Shown piece by piece: positions 20,502 through 31,441 of a stretch of 64,000 bases of DNA. The notes beneath the pieces were generated by a model that was given only the letters and a program-made list of their open reading frames with translations, searched no databases and was not told the origin of the DNA. The translations under genes were made by a program, and so were the position numbers. Each line of letters starts with the position of its first letter. Position 1 is the first letter of the stretch. The stretch comes from Terfezia claveryi (Eukaryota > Ascomycota > Pezizomycetes > Pezizales > Pezizaceae): positions 62,001 to 126,000 of the forward strand of contig WHUX01000026.1 of assembly GCA_015179025.1 (NCBI GenBank), given 5' to 3'.

Positions 20502-21257
20502 TTAATTGTAAGGCCATAACATTAATATATATCTTACGTCTTTGAAGTGCACCAACATGACATGCCACTGGGTGCCTTCTTCAGGAGCCATGAACCAAGT
20601 CTTTGGGACCCCTAGAATAGAGGAAAGAATAATAGGTCGTTTATCTACAGAAATGTCAAAGCACTTTGTAAGAATTATTCGTATTTCGAAATTCAAAACA
20701 GTGGCCCATTGTTGATTATCGGCATCCCATGCCGTTTGGATGTCTGCTCGAGCGCACTTTGGAGCCCAGGTATCGTCTAGAGCATTAGGTGTCCGTCTGG
20801 CTTTAGATCTGGAGGTAGCAAGGGCAGGTGCAGGGATATCTTTGGCCCTGGTGGTCGTTGTCGGTGGGTTAGCTCTATTGCCTGATCGTAGCCTTGGGCC
20901 GGGGATTGACTTTGGCTTGGGGCCTGACTTCTTGCGTGCTTGGGGCTGCTTTGGGGCCAGAGTCTTTTGGGGTTTGGGCTTTGCAGCGATTGGAGTAGGT
21001 GGAAGGCTGTCAATGAGCTGCAGAGCATCGTCATCGTTGGAGTCAGAACCATGTGCAGCCGAGTGCTCAGGGGTCCGAGCATCGTCGCTGAAGTCTGCTG
21101 TGGGTTGTCCCGTCATATGAGTGAAAGACGATGGAATGTTGGAAGAGGAAGAGGTGATTCGGGGTCTTTTGGGCGGCGGGGGGGAACTTAGTTCGCTTGT
21201 TGTATTGGCCTCCATGCTCGGTACTGTTGCGGAACGATTTCTGAGTTCAATGGGCAT
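20502..21257 (-). CDS. hypothetical basic, Pro/Lys-rich protein, 3' end unclear
   Basis: A 251-codon frame with a real ATG at 21257. Residues 1-150 are low complexity (SPPPPKRPRITSSSS; RKKSGPKPKSIPGPRLRSG). The last 90 residues look structured (LDDTWAPKCARADIQTAWDA, then WFMAPEEGTQWHVMLVHFK). A GTAAGA donor follows the codons for HFKD near 20537, so the final residues in this frame are probably intron. No downstream exon can be found in the AT-rich block, so the gene may be truncated by it. No family was recognised; the basic Lys/Pro segments suggest nuclear or nucleic-acid-linked protein, which is inference. Confidence 0.55.
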   Translation of the reverse strand: MPIELRNRSATVPSMEANTTSELSSPPPPKRPRITSSSSNIPSSFTHMTGQPTADFSDDARTPEHSAAHGSDSNDDDALQLIDSLPPTPIAAKPKPQKTLAPKQPQARKKSGPKPKSIPGPRLRSGNRANPPTTTTRAKDIPAPALATSRSKARRTPNALDDTWAPKCARADIQTAWDADNQQWATVLNFEIRIILTKCFDISVDKRPIILSSILGVPKTWFMAPEEGTQWHVMLVHFKDVRYILMLWPYN

Positions 21258-22262
21258 GAAGGGGTCGATAGGTGAGTGTAGTCTCGATCAGACCCTCGTA
21301 GTTATCGTAAACTTTTCAATGAGTACGAAATAATTTACCCAGAATTTTAGTGGGCAAACACAGAAAGCGCTGCCATCACCCGGATATGGTCCTCGCTGCG
21401 TTGCTCTCAGTAACTTCATCAAATGTACCCTCTCCATCACCATACCTCGCACTTACATTCGTTGCCTTGCCTCCTGTCAGACGCTTCCATCATGCTATGC
21501 TTTCGTATATATCCTCTCCATATCTCTAGCTCAGGTTTTCCTATATACCCACATAGCACAAGCACACCTACGGAGCCAGCTGCCGAGGATGCTAGTAGAG
21601 CATTGCTTGACAGTGGAGAAAGACAAAAATGCAATTCTGTTCTTGGAACTACCGATGAGGAGGGAGGGAGGAGAGGGTATTGGAGGAGGCGCTGAAGGGA
21701 GCGAGCGGAGTTATGGTTGGGTTGGCGAGGGATACGTTTGTTGCAGAAGTGGGCGAATAAAGGTGTTAATTGGGTAAATTTGAGGACGGGGGCAGAAATG
21801 GGATAGGGGTGGGATTGGCGGAGGTTACAGGTAATTGAGAAGTAATAAGTACTTAATTGTGTAAGTGGATTATACAACTGAAATTGCATGACACGCAAAT
21901 CATTCTTGTACGTAATTCCCATCCGTGATCTATTGTTTATTCCTCCGCAGACAGGGACAATGACAAGTATAATTCCCTGGTAGATTTACTGAGCGGAGTG
22001 GTGATCATGTCGGATTCTGTGGCAGGGGACAGTTTCCAAGTAGAAGTAAAGGAGGAGAGAAAAGTACAATAGCAGGAAGAAACAAGTGAGTATACAGTTA
22101 AGCCCTAGCCACAAAAGATTATCAATCAAGAAATCAGAAACTACAAAAAGCAGATGAACCCCGTGCCAACCAGCCCATTTTTCCAATGAGTTCTTCTCTA
22201 TATTTTAGTGTCCATTAACTATAGCCATAGTATCTTATCCTACGATAAGTGGAGTTTTACAT
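21258..22262. other. intergenic, nothing recognised
   Basis: This is the shared region between the 5' end of the hypothetical gene (minus) and the 3' end of MAM33 (minus). Short frames on both strands carry no domain. Confidence 0.5.
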
Positions 22263-23488
22263 CTAAACAGCGACGAACTTTTTGACATCTGTAAAACATT
22301 CGTGTTAGCCAAAGTTAATAGAGTACAGACTCAGGGTAATCGCGTGTCTTACTCTCCAACCACCTGAGGTATTCCTTTTGCTCCTTGTATTCAATGTAAT
22401 CTGGCACGAATAAGGCGAGAGCAGTATTAATCCCCCTCTCGTCAAGGTACCTCTCGAAAAGGACCTGGAGATCTTCATCGAGGTTTGCGAATTCTGGTCC
22501 GGCGTACAAGCCCTCACTCTGGTAGTCGTTCTCGGCGGACTTAAACTTGAGAAGTTTGGCATTAGGGTGGTAAATAACGTTTTGAAGGATAATCATGCCG
22601 TCTTGAGCGAGACCGGAAATCTTGAGGGCTCCTCCAGTTGGCTATAATGGGAGAAATGGGATCATGTTAGATGGGTATTATATCAAGACTAGAGTCAATT
22701 CGGTGGCATTGAGCATGCTGGCTTACCTTCTCAATAGAAATGCTCAAGTGAGCAGGGAAACTTGGCTCTGGGACGTTGTCCTCTTCCATGTACTCCTCAT
22801 CCTCATCCTGCTCAGTAGAGGGCCGGCTGTGCTTGCCTGACTTGGAGCCGGATTGAGTTGCCTCTGGAGCATCGGTGGACTCGTCCTCGTATATGGCACC
22901 GTCATCCAGGTCGTTGTTCATGAGGTTCAAGTCGGAGATGGAGAATTCGATACGGATACTAAATTTACTTCTTAGCTCAGGAATCTCAGAGGTTTGGGCA
23001 GCAATCGTACGTCTCATCGCCAAACTTCCTGACAAGCTCAACCTCCTCATGGCCTGGGTTTTCGTTCAACTACACCGTAATAATATTAGTATATTGTTCA
23101 TGAGGGGCTGGCTACCGAATGTTATACCTTGAATGTTCCCGATTCTAAGAACGACTTCACAGACTCTGGCATTTCCTCAAAGCCCTTCATCTCCTTCTCC
23201 AACTCCAACTCTGCATCTAATTTGGCAATGAGCTCAGTATCAACTATAATCCATCAGCAATTGCACTCGCAGTGGGCCCGTTCGATTTTCACAAGTACCT
23301 GATCCCTCATCTGCAGATCGGCCCATTGAGGTAGAAAACCTTGAAACATGTCGAAAAGAGGGGATAAAAAGCTTGGGAGTAACGAAGGTGGCAAGTCGGG
23401 GAGTCCTTGTGGATATGGACCTGACGGAGACACGGACGAGCGGGGTTGCTCGGGAAGCGAAACGGCCAAATGCGCGTGCGGCAAACAT
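22263..23488 (-). CDS. MAM33: mitochondrial matrix glycoprotein MAM33 (p32/gC1qBP family)
   Basis: Six exons join to 912 bp (303 aa): 23488-23299, 23243-23128, 23069-23011, 22958-22727, 22641-22353 and 22288-22263. The start MFAARAFGRFASRATP is an Arg-rich mitochondrial presequence. The p32-family core follows: KEMKGFEEMPESVKSFLES, then LVRKFGDETIRIEFSISDL, an acidic insert (EQDEDEEYMEEDN), then GMIILQNVIYHPNAK and LDERGINTALALFVPDY. The C-terminus is KEYLRWLENVKKFVAV, the usual family end. The protein forms an acidic trimer in the matrix, linked in yeast to oxidative phosphorylation and mitoribosome/translation activation. Every intron has a GT donor and AG acceptor, and phases are consistent throughout. 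It is a housekeeping gene with no sign of decay. Confidence 0.95.
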
Positions 23489-24100
23489 TATGGGAATAGA
23501 AGAGAAAATGAACCTTGGTATAGAGGTTGGAGGGATTGGTCACGAAATCCTGGCGGAAGATGAAGGTATAAAAAACGTTTCGTTTGTACTTGTGGAGGAG
23601 GTTCAAAATTTCATGGAAAAGGTTAAGCGGTTAGTGGGAGTACGAGTGCCAAGGGCTGGAGCTAATATTTACAGACCACGTGATTACTACGATATTCAAC
23701 CACAGAACATTCAAAGGCATAAGATATAATTGTGAAATATAACTAGAGAGTAGTCTGGTTTGCTAGAGCGGACAAAAGAAGAATTACGCCATGGCTCACG
23801 ATTCAGGACAGTGCTGAGAAAAATGCCAGTCCGTAATAAGCGTCAATGGATCCAGCTTCACTACACATCATCTCGCTTCTGCTCTTTAGCAAGACCGATC
23901 CAGCAATTGACGGAAGACGACTATTGTCTAAATTTGAACACTGAGCTGGGGGTTTAATGGGTCTGCAATGTTGTCTCCGTAGAGAAGGGCAATAGTTGGA
24001 GCCGCCCAGTATATGAGTATGTGATTGGCTGTATTGTATTCATGCAATACTCGCCGAGAACACTATCAAACATGACGTACGAGTCTAAATAAACTCCGGT
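23489..24100. other. MAM33 upstream region and TMA16 3' flank
   Basis: 612 bp between two minus-strand genes. It holds the MAM33 promoter region. No coding block or repeat seen. Confidence 0.5.
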
Positions 24101-24780
24101 TCATTCCTTCCTCACCATGCGTGTGAATTTTATCAATGGTAGTGAACCATGGGTACCATCCCAGGTTGTGAACCTCTGGGCATTTTCTGCGTCTGATAAG
24201 TCTGGGATATGGAATCCTGTTCGATATTCCCCCTCTTCCTTCTCCAAACGCATCTTCAATAAGTTCTCTTTAGTTGTGGGTGGTCGCCCTAGGCGTCTTT
24301 CCTTCCTCAGCCGTTCACGCTCGTCATCATCCCGGTGGATGAAGCTAAAACGCTCCGTAAGAAATGCAGGCTAAAGAAGTGATCCGACAAGGCTTACCTC
24401 GCAATCAATTCATGAATTTCCAGTTCGGTGAAGACCGGTAGCTGGCGCTCTTTCAATGCATCTTGGAAGAAATAGAGTCGATTGACTGGATAAGCAGGCA
24501 ATATAATCAGCATTCTGAAGATAGGCAAATGATGTGGTGGTATCATACTTTCTCCATCCCTGGCGTTGTTCCTCCTTGCCTGAGTTTGTCGTAGTCGTTG
24601 CTCTCGGACGGCTGCACGGTTCAGTCGCTTGTGATCTCGGCTTCCCGGATGAACAAAGTCGCCCTTGTGCTCACGTTTGTCCTTGACTGCTTTGTAACTT
24701 TTGACAGTGCTTTCGACATGATTGGAGCGTTGAGGGCTTGACGGTGATAGACATCGTCGCTTTTTGTTGCGACCACTCAT
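24101..24780 (-). CDS. TMA16: translation machinery-associated protein 16
   Basis: Three exons (24780-24549, 24485-24398, 24344-24101) join to 564 bp, 187 aa. The start MSGRNKKRR is chosen over the in-frame ATG at 24804 because it begins the basic tail. Family signatures are the basic N-terminus with HPGSRDHKRLNRAA, then RLYFFQDAL and ELEIHELI. FIHRDDDERERLRKERR runs on into LGRPPTT and is followed by GFHIPDLSD. TMA16 binds pre-60S ribosomal particles in the nucleus/nucleolus during late assembly. The second intron must use the acceptor GTTTTAG (24345) rather than the nearer CTTTAG, as only that keeps the frame. Divergent from EXO1, with 242 bp between the start codons. Confidence 0.88.
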
Positions 24781-25022
24781 ATGCGCAAGTGCCAAGATTT
24801 GCAAGGGATCACCGCTTTTCTTGAAAGGGTTTCAGCCCGCGTACTAGGATTCTGGCACGCATTCGAAACTCCAATTTACGCGCTTGCGTACTTAAGCTAT
24901 ATGGACGCGACTTGAGATTGCAAACGACATATTGTTAATACAAGCAACCTATCACATAACCCCCCATATCACTCCAAGCCCCCAAAATATATGTGGGACA
25001 TCTATATGAACACGAATCAAAT
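24781..25022. promoter_or_regulatory. shared divergent promoter region TMA16 / EXO1
   Basis: Only 242 bp separate the two ATGs, so both promoters and 5' UTRs must fit here. No specific factor site is claimed. Confidence 0.45.
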
Positions 25023-27317
25023 ATGGGAATCTCAGGTATTCATTCTTGCTTGGGTGCTTATCAGCTACATATACATGAGGCATTGCTGACCCAGCTCACA
25101 GGCCTTTTGCCAGCTTTGAAGTCAATTCAAGGGCAAAGGCATATAAAATATTGGGCAGGAAAGACAGTGGCCGTTGACGCTTATGGATGGCTTCACCGAG
25201 GCACTGTGGCCTGCGCGGTTGACCTTGCGCTGGGAAAGCCGACCTATAAGTTTGTCCCATTCATGAGCTACTGAAGTGGACGGGTGAAGACTGACAGAAA
25301 CGTAATAGATATGTCGGGTTTGCTATGGGCCGGGTCAAAATGCTGCAGCATTTTGGGGTCACACCGTATTTGGTTTTCGATGGCGACTATCTGCCCAGCA
25401 AGGCTAGAGAAGAGTCTGGGAGAGCAGCGTGTGTAACATTTCCTACATGTATTGCATCTCCTATACTGACGGGATCCTGTTTACCTTAGACAGAGAGAGA
25501 CAAGCAAACAAGTAGGCCTCGAACTCTTGCGTCAAGGGAAGAGCAGCCAGGCATATGTCAAACTCCAGAAAGCAGTCGATGTGACACCCCAGATGGCTCG
25601 ACACTTGATTGATGCCTTGATCGAGGTCAACGTCAATTACGTGGTTGCACCATATGAAGCAGATGCTCAGATGTACTACCTAGAAAGAAGTGGGATTGTG
25701 GATGCCATCCTTTCCGAGGATTCAGACCTTTTGGTCTTTGGATGCAAAAATCTTATTACAAAGCTGGACCAGTTCGGAGAATGTATTCATATTTGCCGCG
25801 ACGATTTCTCTAGTTGTAAGGAGATGGCTTTGACTGGTTGGACGGATGCAGAATTTCGGTCTATGGCAATTCTCAGTGGGTGCGATTATTTGGAGAATAT
25901 TCCTCGATTAGGATTGAAAACCGCATATCGACTTGTTCGCAAGCACAAGGTAATTGATAAAGTAGGTCCTTAAGCTGACTATTCCATTGAGTTTTACTAA
26001 CAAACTCCAGATAATCAGAGTCATCAAATTCGATGGCCAATACACCGTTCCGGCGGATTACCTAGAGCAATTCGGCGAGCAGAATTAACTTTCCTACACC
26101 AGCGCGTGTATTGCCCGTTGGTCAATAGAATGGTCATGTGTTCGGACCCGGCATCGCCCTTAGACGACGTGGATCTCATCTTCATTGGGCCGTAAGCCAC
26201 CTTCTCAATCCGAATACGGATCTACTACTGAAAATCAATAGGGAAATTGAAGAAAAATTGACTCAAAAAATTGCACGAGGGGAGCTTGATCCAATGACAA
26301 AGAAACCCCTGCTCATACAGGGAAACAGCAATAATACGGTAAGCACTGTATTGCATGGATAAATTCCTTGATACTTATGCTCTCATTAGTATAGCTCAAA
26401 TCCTTGGTCTCGGCCAAAACAGCAACCACAACCAGCAGCAGCTCTGGTCAAACCACCCGCTACTCTACTCTCTTTTTTTAGTAAGTTCTCATATGGAAAT
26501 GTACCAGGAATTAGTTAATGATAGTACAGAGCCTGCTACTCCCCCACAGCCCAAGTGGGGAATCTCCACTCCCGGGAGTTTCCCAGCATCATCTTCAAGC
26601 AAACCTCCAAAGTTGATCAAGCGACGGTCTTCTGTATCTGGGGATGTTGAAGATAAGCTCTGTAAAAAACCTCGAGTTTCCGCAGAGGCGGTAATTGCAA
26701 CTTTACAGCCATCTAGCACGGAGGAAGTGAGCAAATATTTCCCAACCGTCAATCTCAAGAGAAGTAAAATGCGGACACTTGAGAGGGCACCCACGTCGCA
26801 GCCGCAGACTCTCTTGCAGAAGGCTCTTAAAAAAGAGAATATTGAACCTGAATGGAACGCTCCTCCCCCCCTTGATCCGAAGTTAAAAGATAAAGGTATC
26901 AAATCTCCAGTAGTGGGGCGCGGGGAATTTAGAGATGAAGCCGCAGGAAAATTGGTAGCCCAGGGGTGGAGGGACCATTATTCCTTCAAAGTGCAAGCTG
27001 CCGCAACGCACCTGGCTTCCCTCATGGATAAAGAAATTCCAGGGCCAGCTTTGGTGATGAGAACACCGCTCCAACGTATCGGCGCAAATGCTATGCGAAC
27101 TGCCAGTCGTCCAACCTCGGGAAAGACACGGACTGTTGTACGGGAAGTGAAGAAATGGAGCCAAACCCCATCGATCCAAAGATTTGCAAAGGGCAGTCCC
27201 CGCACTAACGCGGAAGTAGAGGAGGTTGGTCATTATGGTACAGAGGACGAGCTCGATGCTACAGAAAAAGTTCAACACCGTCTGTTTTTGGATAAATTCT
27301 TGTATACCCCAGCATAG
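25023..27317 (+). CDS. EXO1: exonuclease 1 (Rad2/XPG family), one-base frameshift in exon 5
   Basis: Eight exons: 25023-25035, 25102-25249, 25309-25428, 25490-25949, 26011-26191, 26242-26338, 26390-26480 and 26530-27317. MGISG and LLPALKSI open the XPG-N domain. Metal-binding acids are visible in VAVDAYGWLH, VFDGDYLPSK, YEADAQ, LSEDSDLLVFG and SGCDYLENIP. The helix-hairpin-helix follows (IPRLGLKTAYRLV). The disordered C-terminus has LLSFFKP and VSKYF, which resemble PCNA- or MLH1-binding motifs. EXO1 is the 5'-3' exonuclease of mismatch repair and resection. All exon phases fit except exon 5, which is one base short. After LEQF (near 26073) the frame for AELTFLHQRVYCP begins one base off, and a missing C or A would account for it. 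The conservation on both sides favours a consensus error over real loss. Confidence 0.93.
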
Positions 27318-27604
27318 CGGCGTTCGTTTAATCTATTTGTGGTTATGTCAGTTGTTTGATGTGTTTTATTCTTTATCGCCCATGATAACAACGAGGGGCT
27401 AGTACACAACCAGATTAGAGGAGGGGGAAAATGACGCCATTCTCGCAGTTTCCGAAATGACTTCAGTTCTATAGACCACTATGCTTGTTAGACCTCTTAC
27501 AGTACGTAGCTTCAAGAATATGATTAAGAGTCTCTGTTCTTTTCCTCTAATTCTAAAATTTCTTTAATTGAATTGTATCCGTACTGTGAGCGTACATATA
27601 CAAT
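27318..27604. other. EXO1 3' flank
   Basis: 287 bp of AT-rich flank leading to the left copy of the 40-bp repeat. Nothing recognised. Confidence 0.4.
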
Positions 27605-27917
27605 ACGTGATCACTGGGTGCCAGGTTTGCCTAGATAACGATAGTCCTAGCGGTCAACAGGTTATGAGCCCGGTGCGCATGGAGCACAAGTTCGATTCCC
27701 TGAGAGAGCGCTGGGACAAAAGGAAGGGTATTCTGGTTATTTAACGTAATATAAACCCCAGTAGCAGTTTGTTGTGAAAGTTTATTGGCCCTGAGGTGTT
27801 TACCAGGAGCGGTAATTGTTGATTTGATTCCTGGTGCGGTTTGGGGCTCATAACCAGAGTGTAACCGCTAGGACAAAACGTGATCACTGGGTGCCAGGTT
27901 TGCTAGTCACCGATAGT
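27605..27917. mobile_element. tRNA-like inverted pair between 40-bp direct repeats (SINE/MITE-like)
   Basis: A 40-bp direct repeat (ACGTGATCACTGGGTGCC...CGATAGT) lies at 27605-27645 and 27878-27917. Between them the ends are inverted. Left is GTCCTAGCGGT...GGTTATGAGCCC (27644 on). The right end on the minus strand is GTCCTAGCGGT...GGTTATGAGCCCC (27874 down). The left end folds like a tRNA: GTCCTAG (27644-27650) pairs with CTGGGAC (27711-27717), GTGC/GCAC frame a 7-base loop, and AAGTTCGATTCCC resembles a B box. The T stem does not pair, so it is not a working tRNA. It is best read as a tRNA-derived element in inverted duplicate. Confidence 0.65.
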
Positions 27918-28390
27918 TATACATAATTTATGTACGCTCACATGTACTGACTGTATTAACCTTTTGACCACTTTTGCCGATTTTAGCTGTGTTTAGGCCC
28001 GTTTTTGTCCAGGGGTCTGTACTCGTACGTGCCTGGTTGCTATGGAAACCTCTAAGCGAAGAATGTAGAAGCTGCACCATCGCCTTACCCGACCGTAAAT
28101 TGTTGCTTCCGCCGACAATTCCCCCCACAGAGAGGCCGCCAGGAAACGAAACAATCGGCTGCGCACCACAGCATAATTCCTTAACCTCACGTCAACATTA
28201 TTGTGCTGGAAGTGTAGGGCCACAAAGAGCACAGCAAGGTTCCAGTCAGCCTTGCAAACAACACGAAATTGACGAATTTACGACTGCGTCTACGGCGATC
28301 CAATCAACTTCGGACAGTTTACGAACGAACATTCCGAATAGCAAGGATATACGAGGGTGTGGAGAACGATTTGAGGAGGGATAGGGTATC
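27918..28390. other. FIG1 upstream region
   Basis: Short frames on both strands, no domain. It contains the FIG1 promoter. No pheromone-response element is claimed. Confidence 0.4.
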
Positions 28391-29747
28391 ATGTCCGGCA
28401 GGAACATCAAATTCGTTTTCGGGATTCAGAGTACGTGCTATGATGTCAAGAGGAATGCACATATGAAAAACGAAAGGGGCATTCTGTGGGAAACAAAGAG
28501 GCTAACTGGATGTCGATGGACGGAGTGTGAGCAGGATTGATACCGTTTCTGGGATATCACCATGTGTTGATGATACTGATAATCACTGCGATTATTATTT
28601 TGTGTATGTATACCTTGAGGTTGACATGCCGGAGGTTATTGGGTGATGCCATTACACTTTTGGATGGGTATCAATGGATCTTCAGTTGATGGCTAGGAAT
28701 AGGCGACAGGTTTTATAAGTACTGAGGTGTGTTTGCTAATTTGTGGTTTCGCTTTAGCATTACTACTTGCAGGATGTTCATCGTCAAGTCCTATGATGCC
28801 TTCGATATTCCTTATGAGTTTATGGTACGATCGAGGTTCACCCTCATTTGATCCTGCTCAGGCGTACCCGAGTGTCTCAAGGGCTATCGGAAATATTGTG
28901 GGAGATGCGAGACTGGAGGCTAGGGTTGGGTATGTCACTATGCTATTGATTGAGAGACGTAGGGGTATCAAGCGACTATCGGAGTCACGAAGGCATTCAC
29001 GAAGGAGGACAGAATACTGATGCTTTTGTGGTAGATACTTTGGGATTTGCATCAACGCGGATGGGGGTTCCTGGCTCTGCAGTCAAAATGCGTCGTCACT
29101 CGCATCGCAGGTTTCTGCGGATCAGGACCCTCTCAATCTGATATGGGTGGCTGATACGTTCAAGGGTAGCATTGTATTTCCATATCTTCTGTGAGTCTAC
29201 GACAAAGGACAATATGAAACGGTAGCAATGCTTACAATGTGATAGGATCATCGCCATTATCCTAGCAGCACTCGTATTGTTACTATTAGCGTCATTCCCA
29301 GTTTACGAACAAGAATCTGCAGAGGGCCCTCCACGAAAAAGGCTTCCCAGCACTTTCATCAGTCAAATTTGTCTGGCAATCATCTTTGTCGCTTCTATTT
29401 TTGTCCTCGTCTCGGTGCTTTGGCAACATACAGCGAGTGTGGCTGCCGCTACAATAGCGGAAAACTTGGGTAACGGATCGGTATCAACAGGAGTTGGAGT
29501 AACGTCAATGGTATTGGGTTGGTTTGGATTCGCACTGTTGATCATAGTAACCATAGGGTTATTAGTGATGTATGTCCAGCGGTGCTTCCCCGATGCTGCA
29601 ATCGGGCTAACGGATGGAAAACAGGATCTTGTCCATGCAACTAGTGGAGCAGCTCACAGATTTGGAGGACGACGACGAATAATCAAAATATGCCAATTAC
29701 CTTTGAAGACAGTAATTCCCTTTGTAGCTACGACAGGGGATTTGTAA
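28391..29747 (+). CDS. FIG1: FIG1-family membrane protein (calcium regulator and membrane fusion in mating)
   Basis: Five exons (28391-28430, 28535-28603, 28758-28929, 29035-29190, 29246-29747) join to 939 bp, 312 aa. Four hydrophobic segments lie near residues 20-43, 147-162, 183-205 and 230-256. Family marks are LIPFLGYHHVLM, LLAGCSSSSP, the claudin-like G-x-C...C motif (YFGICINADGGSWLC), FKGSIVFPYL and WQHTASVAAATIAENLGNG. In yeast Fig1 belongs to the low-affinity calcium influx system during mating and cell fusion, and acts at the projection tip. The C-terminal 55 residues are hydrophilic and not conserved as far as I can tell. The in-frame TGA just 5' of exon 2 is avoided by splicing from MSGRNIKFVFGIQ. 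Convergent with HUL4. Confidence 0.93.
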
Positions 29748-30036
29748 TATCATTTGCGGTGGCCATTTCCTGTCAATATCCTTTTTTATTTTTTTCTTCC
29801 AAATTGCTAGAATGGAGGAAGCGTTTTACTTTGGGAATTTAAATAGTTATAAAGTCAATTTGGTGTTGCGATTGCTGCTGCTGTTGCTGGTTTTCCATTG
29901 GTTCATTGAAGGCGAGTTCAGAAGTTTGTATGTAGGATCACTTCTCATGTGACGATCGCCATGGGTCCCGTCTGCATGCAGTAGTTCTTTCTGATGTGAG
30001 GACCATGATAAGCCACGTGGAACTCATGGTGGAGGG
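29748..30036. other. FIG1 3' flank
   Basis: T-rich 3' flank, no coding signal. Confidence 0.4.
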
Positions 30037-30666
30037 TACAGTCAAACCTTGCTATACCGGACGACCAAAATCCGGCCTTTTCTGTCCGGATAGCAAGGTT
30101 CTGGTATAAAATAATACAAGGGTACGTGGCACAAGACAAAAGTTACTAAAGAAGGAAAATTGTTCAACTTCCGTGTGTTTGAACATTAAGCTCAAGATTC
30201 ATCAGCCAACATGTTGAGTGCAGGAAGACAAAAGGAGAAATTGAGTGAATTTGGAAAACATTTCTTAGACTCCGAGGTATGGATCCATGTTGGTAAAGAT
30301 ACTAATATAAAGCAGGTCCAGCTGTAGCAATATCAAACGCTGTCTCATATCTTATATGATATGTAGTATGAAATGGCTTGAAGTTGATCTTACAGCAGGT
30401 GATTTAGGGAAGAAAAAGCAGTGAACATCTCAATACCCTGGTTCTAGAGCAGTATCTACTTAAGGATTCTGTTATAGCAAGGGCAAAATATATATATATA
30501 GTAGTAACTTCTCCTATTCCGCTGTCCGGTCCGGTATAAGCAAAAATCCGTTATAGCAAGGGTGATTTAGGTGAAAAGTGCTTAGTTTGGTGGCTGGGCT
30601 CAAGAGTATTCCGGTATAGCAAGGATTCCGGTACAACGAGGTTCGGTATAGCAAGGTTTGACTGTA
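30037..30666. mobile_element. pogo/Tc1-type MITE, 626 bp, TA target duplication
   Basis: Terminal inverted repeats CAGTCAAACCTTGCTATA (from 30039) and TATAGCAAGGTTTGACTG (to 30664) are bounded by TA at 30037-30038 and 30665-30666. Internal copies of CCGGTATAGCAAGG and GTTATAGCAAGGG extend the terminal motif inward. There is no transposase frame. The TIR start CAGT and the TA duplication are those of the Tc1-mariner/pogo group. Confidence 0.85.
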
Positions 30667-31441
30667 AGTTAACCTGACGGTCCGGCGCGGGGTTATGGGT
30701 AAGTCTGGGGAACGCAACTAAATCAGTGTGCATGTACTCCGTAGCTGCATATATGTATAAGCGAAAAAAAAAACATTTCGTACTGGTGCTGCAATAATGT
30801 CTTCAATTAGTACGGGTTGTAGACATCGCCTTTGGCTGGAATAACTATGTGAACTAGTTGGCCATACTATAGATTAATAACTCTAATCTAGGTGGCAAGA
30901 TACTTTTCCAGGGCCATTTCACTGGTTTTAATTAAGTCTATACTCACTTCTTCTATACATCCGAACTTATACTTTACATTTAAATTAAAGAAGCTTTATT
31001 GAAGTAAGGCCTAATATTAAATGTGACAAGAGGCTGCATGATGCCTATTTCAATAGTTTTCCTCTTCAAAACAATGTATTATTCTATGTATAGGCCCAGC
31101 TACGTATGCGTGTATGCATATATATATACAGGTGATGTTCAATTCCCAATTAGGAACGCGGCAAAGACTTTTGTTACCTCCATATGCTTCCACCAGATAT
31201 ATCGTTGTTCCTCAAGTCCAACTGAAACCTTCGACCTCTCAAACAAAAAGCCACCGCTAGAGAGAGGTACTCAACTACGGAAAACTTCACACCAACATAA
31301 CTCACTTCATGGTCGAAATCAGCCAATTCGGCCCTCATCCTGCCTATATACCCTCGATTTTTACACTTCCCATTCCTCAATGATGGTTATTTCGATAATG
31401 CAATCTCGCCACCTTATATTTCGCAAGTCTTCAAGCCCGAA
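30667..31441. other. intergenic between the MITE and HUL4
   Basis: AT-rich. A 140-codon frame from 31023 has no domain and overlaps opposite-strand frames; not called as a gene. Confidence 0.45.

Noticed and set aside
27644..27717. Functional tRNA gene
   Set aside because: The acceptor and an anticodon-like stem pair, but the T stem does not and the residue at position 33 is not T. It is paired with an inverted partial copy, as in a tRNA-derived element.
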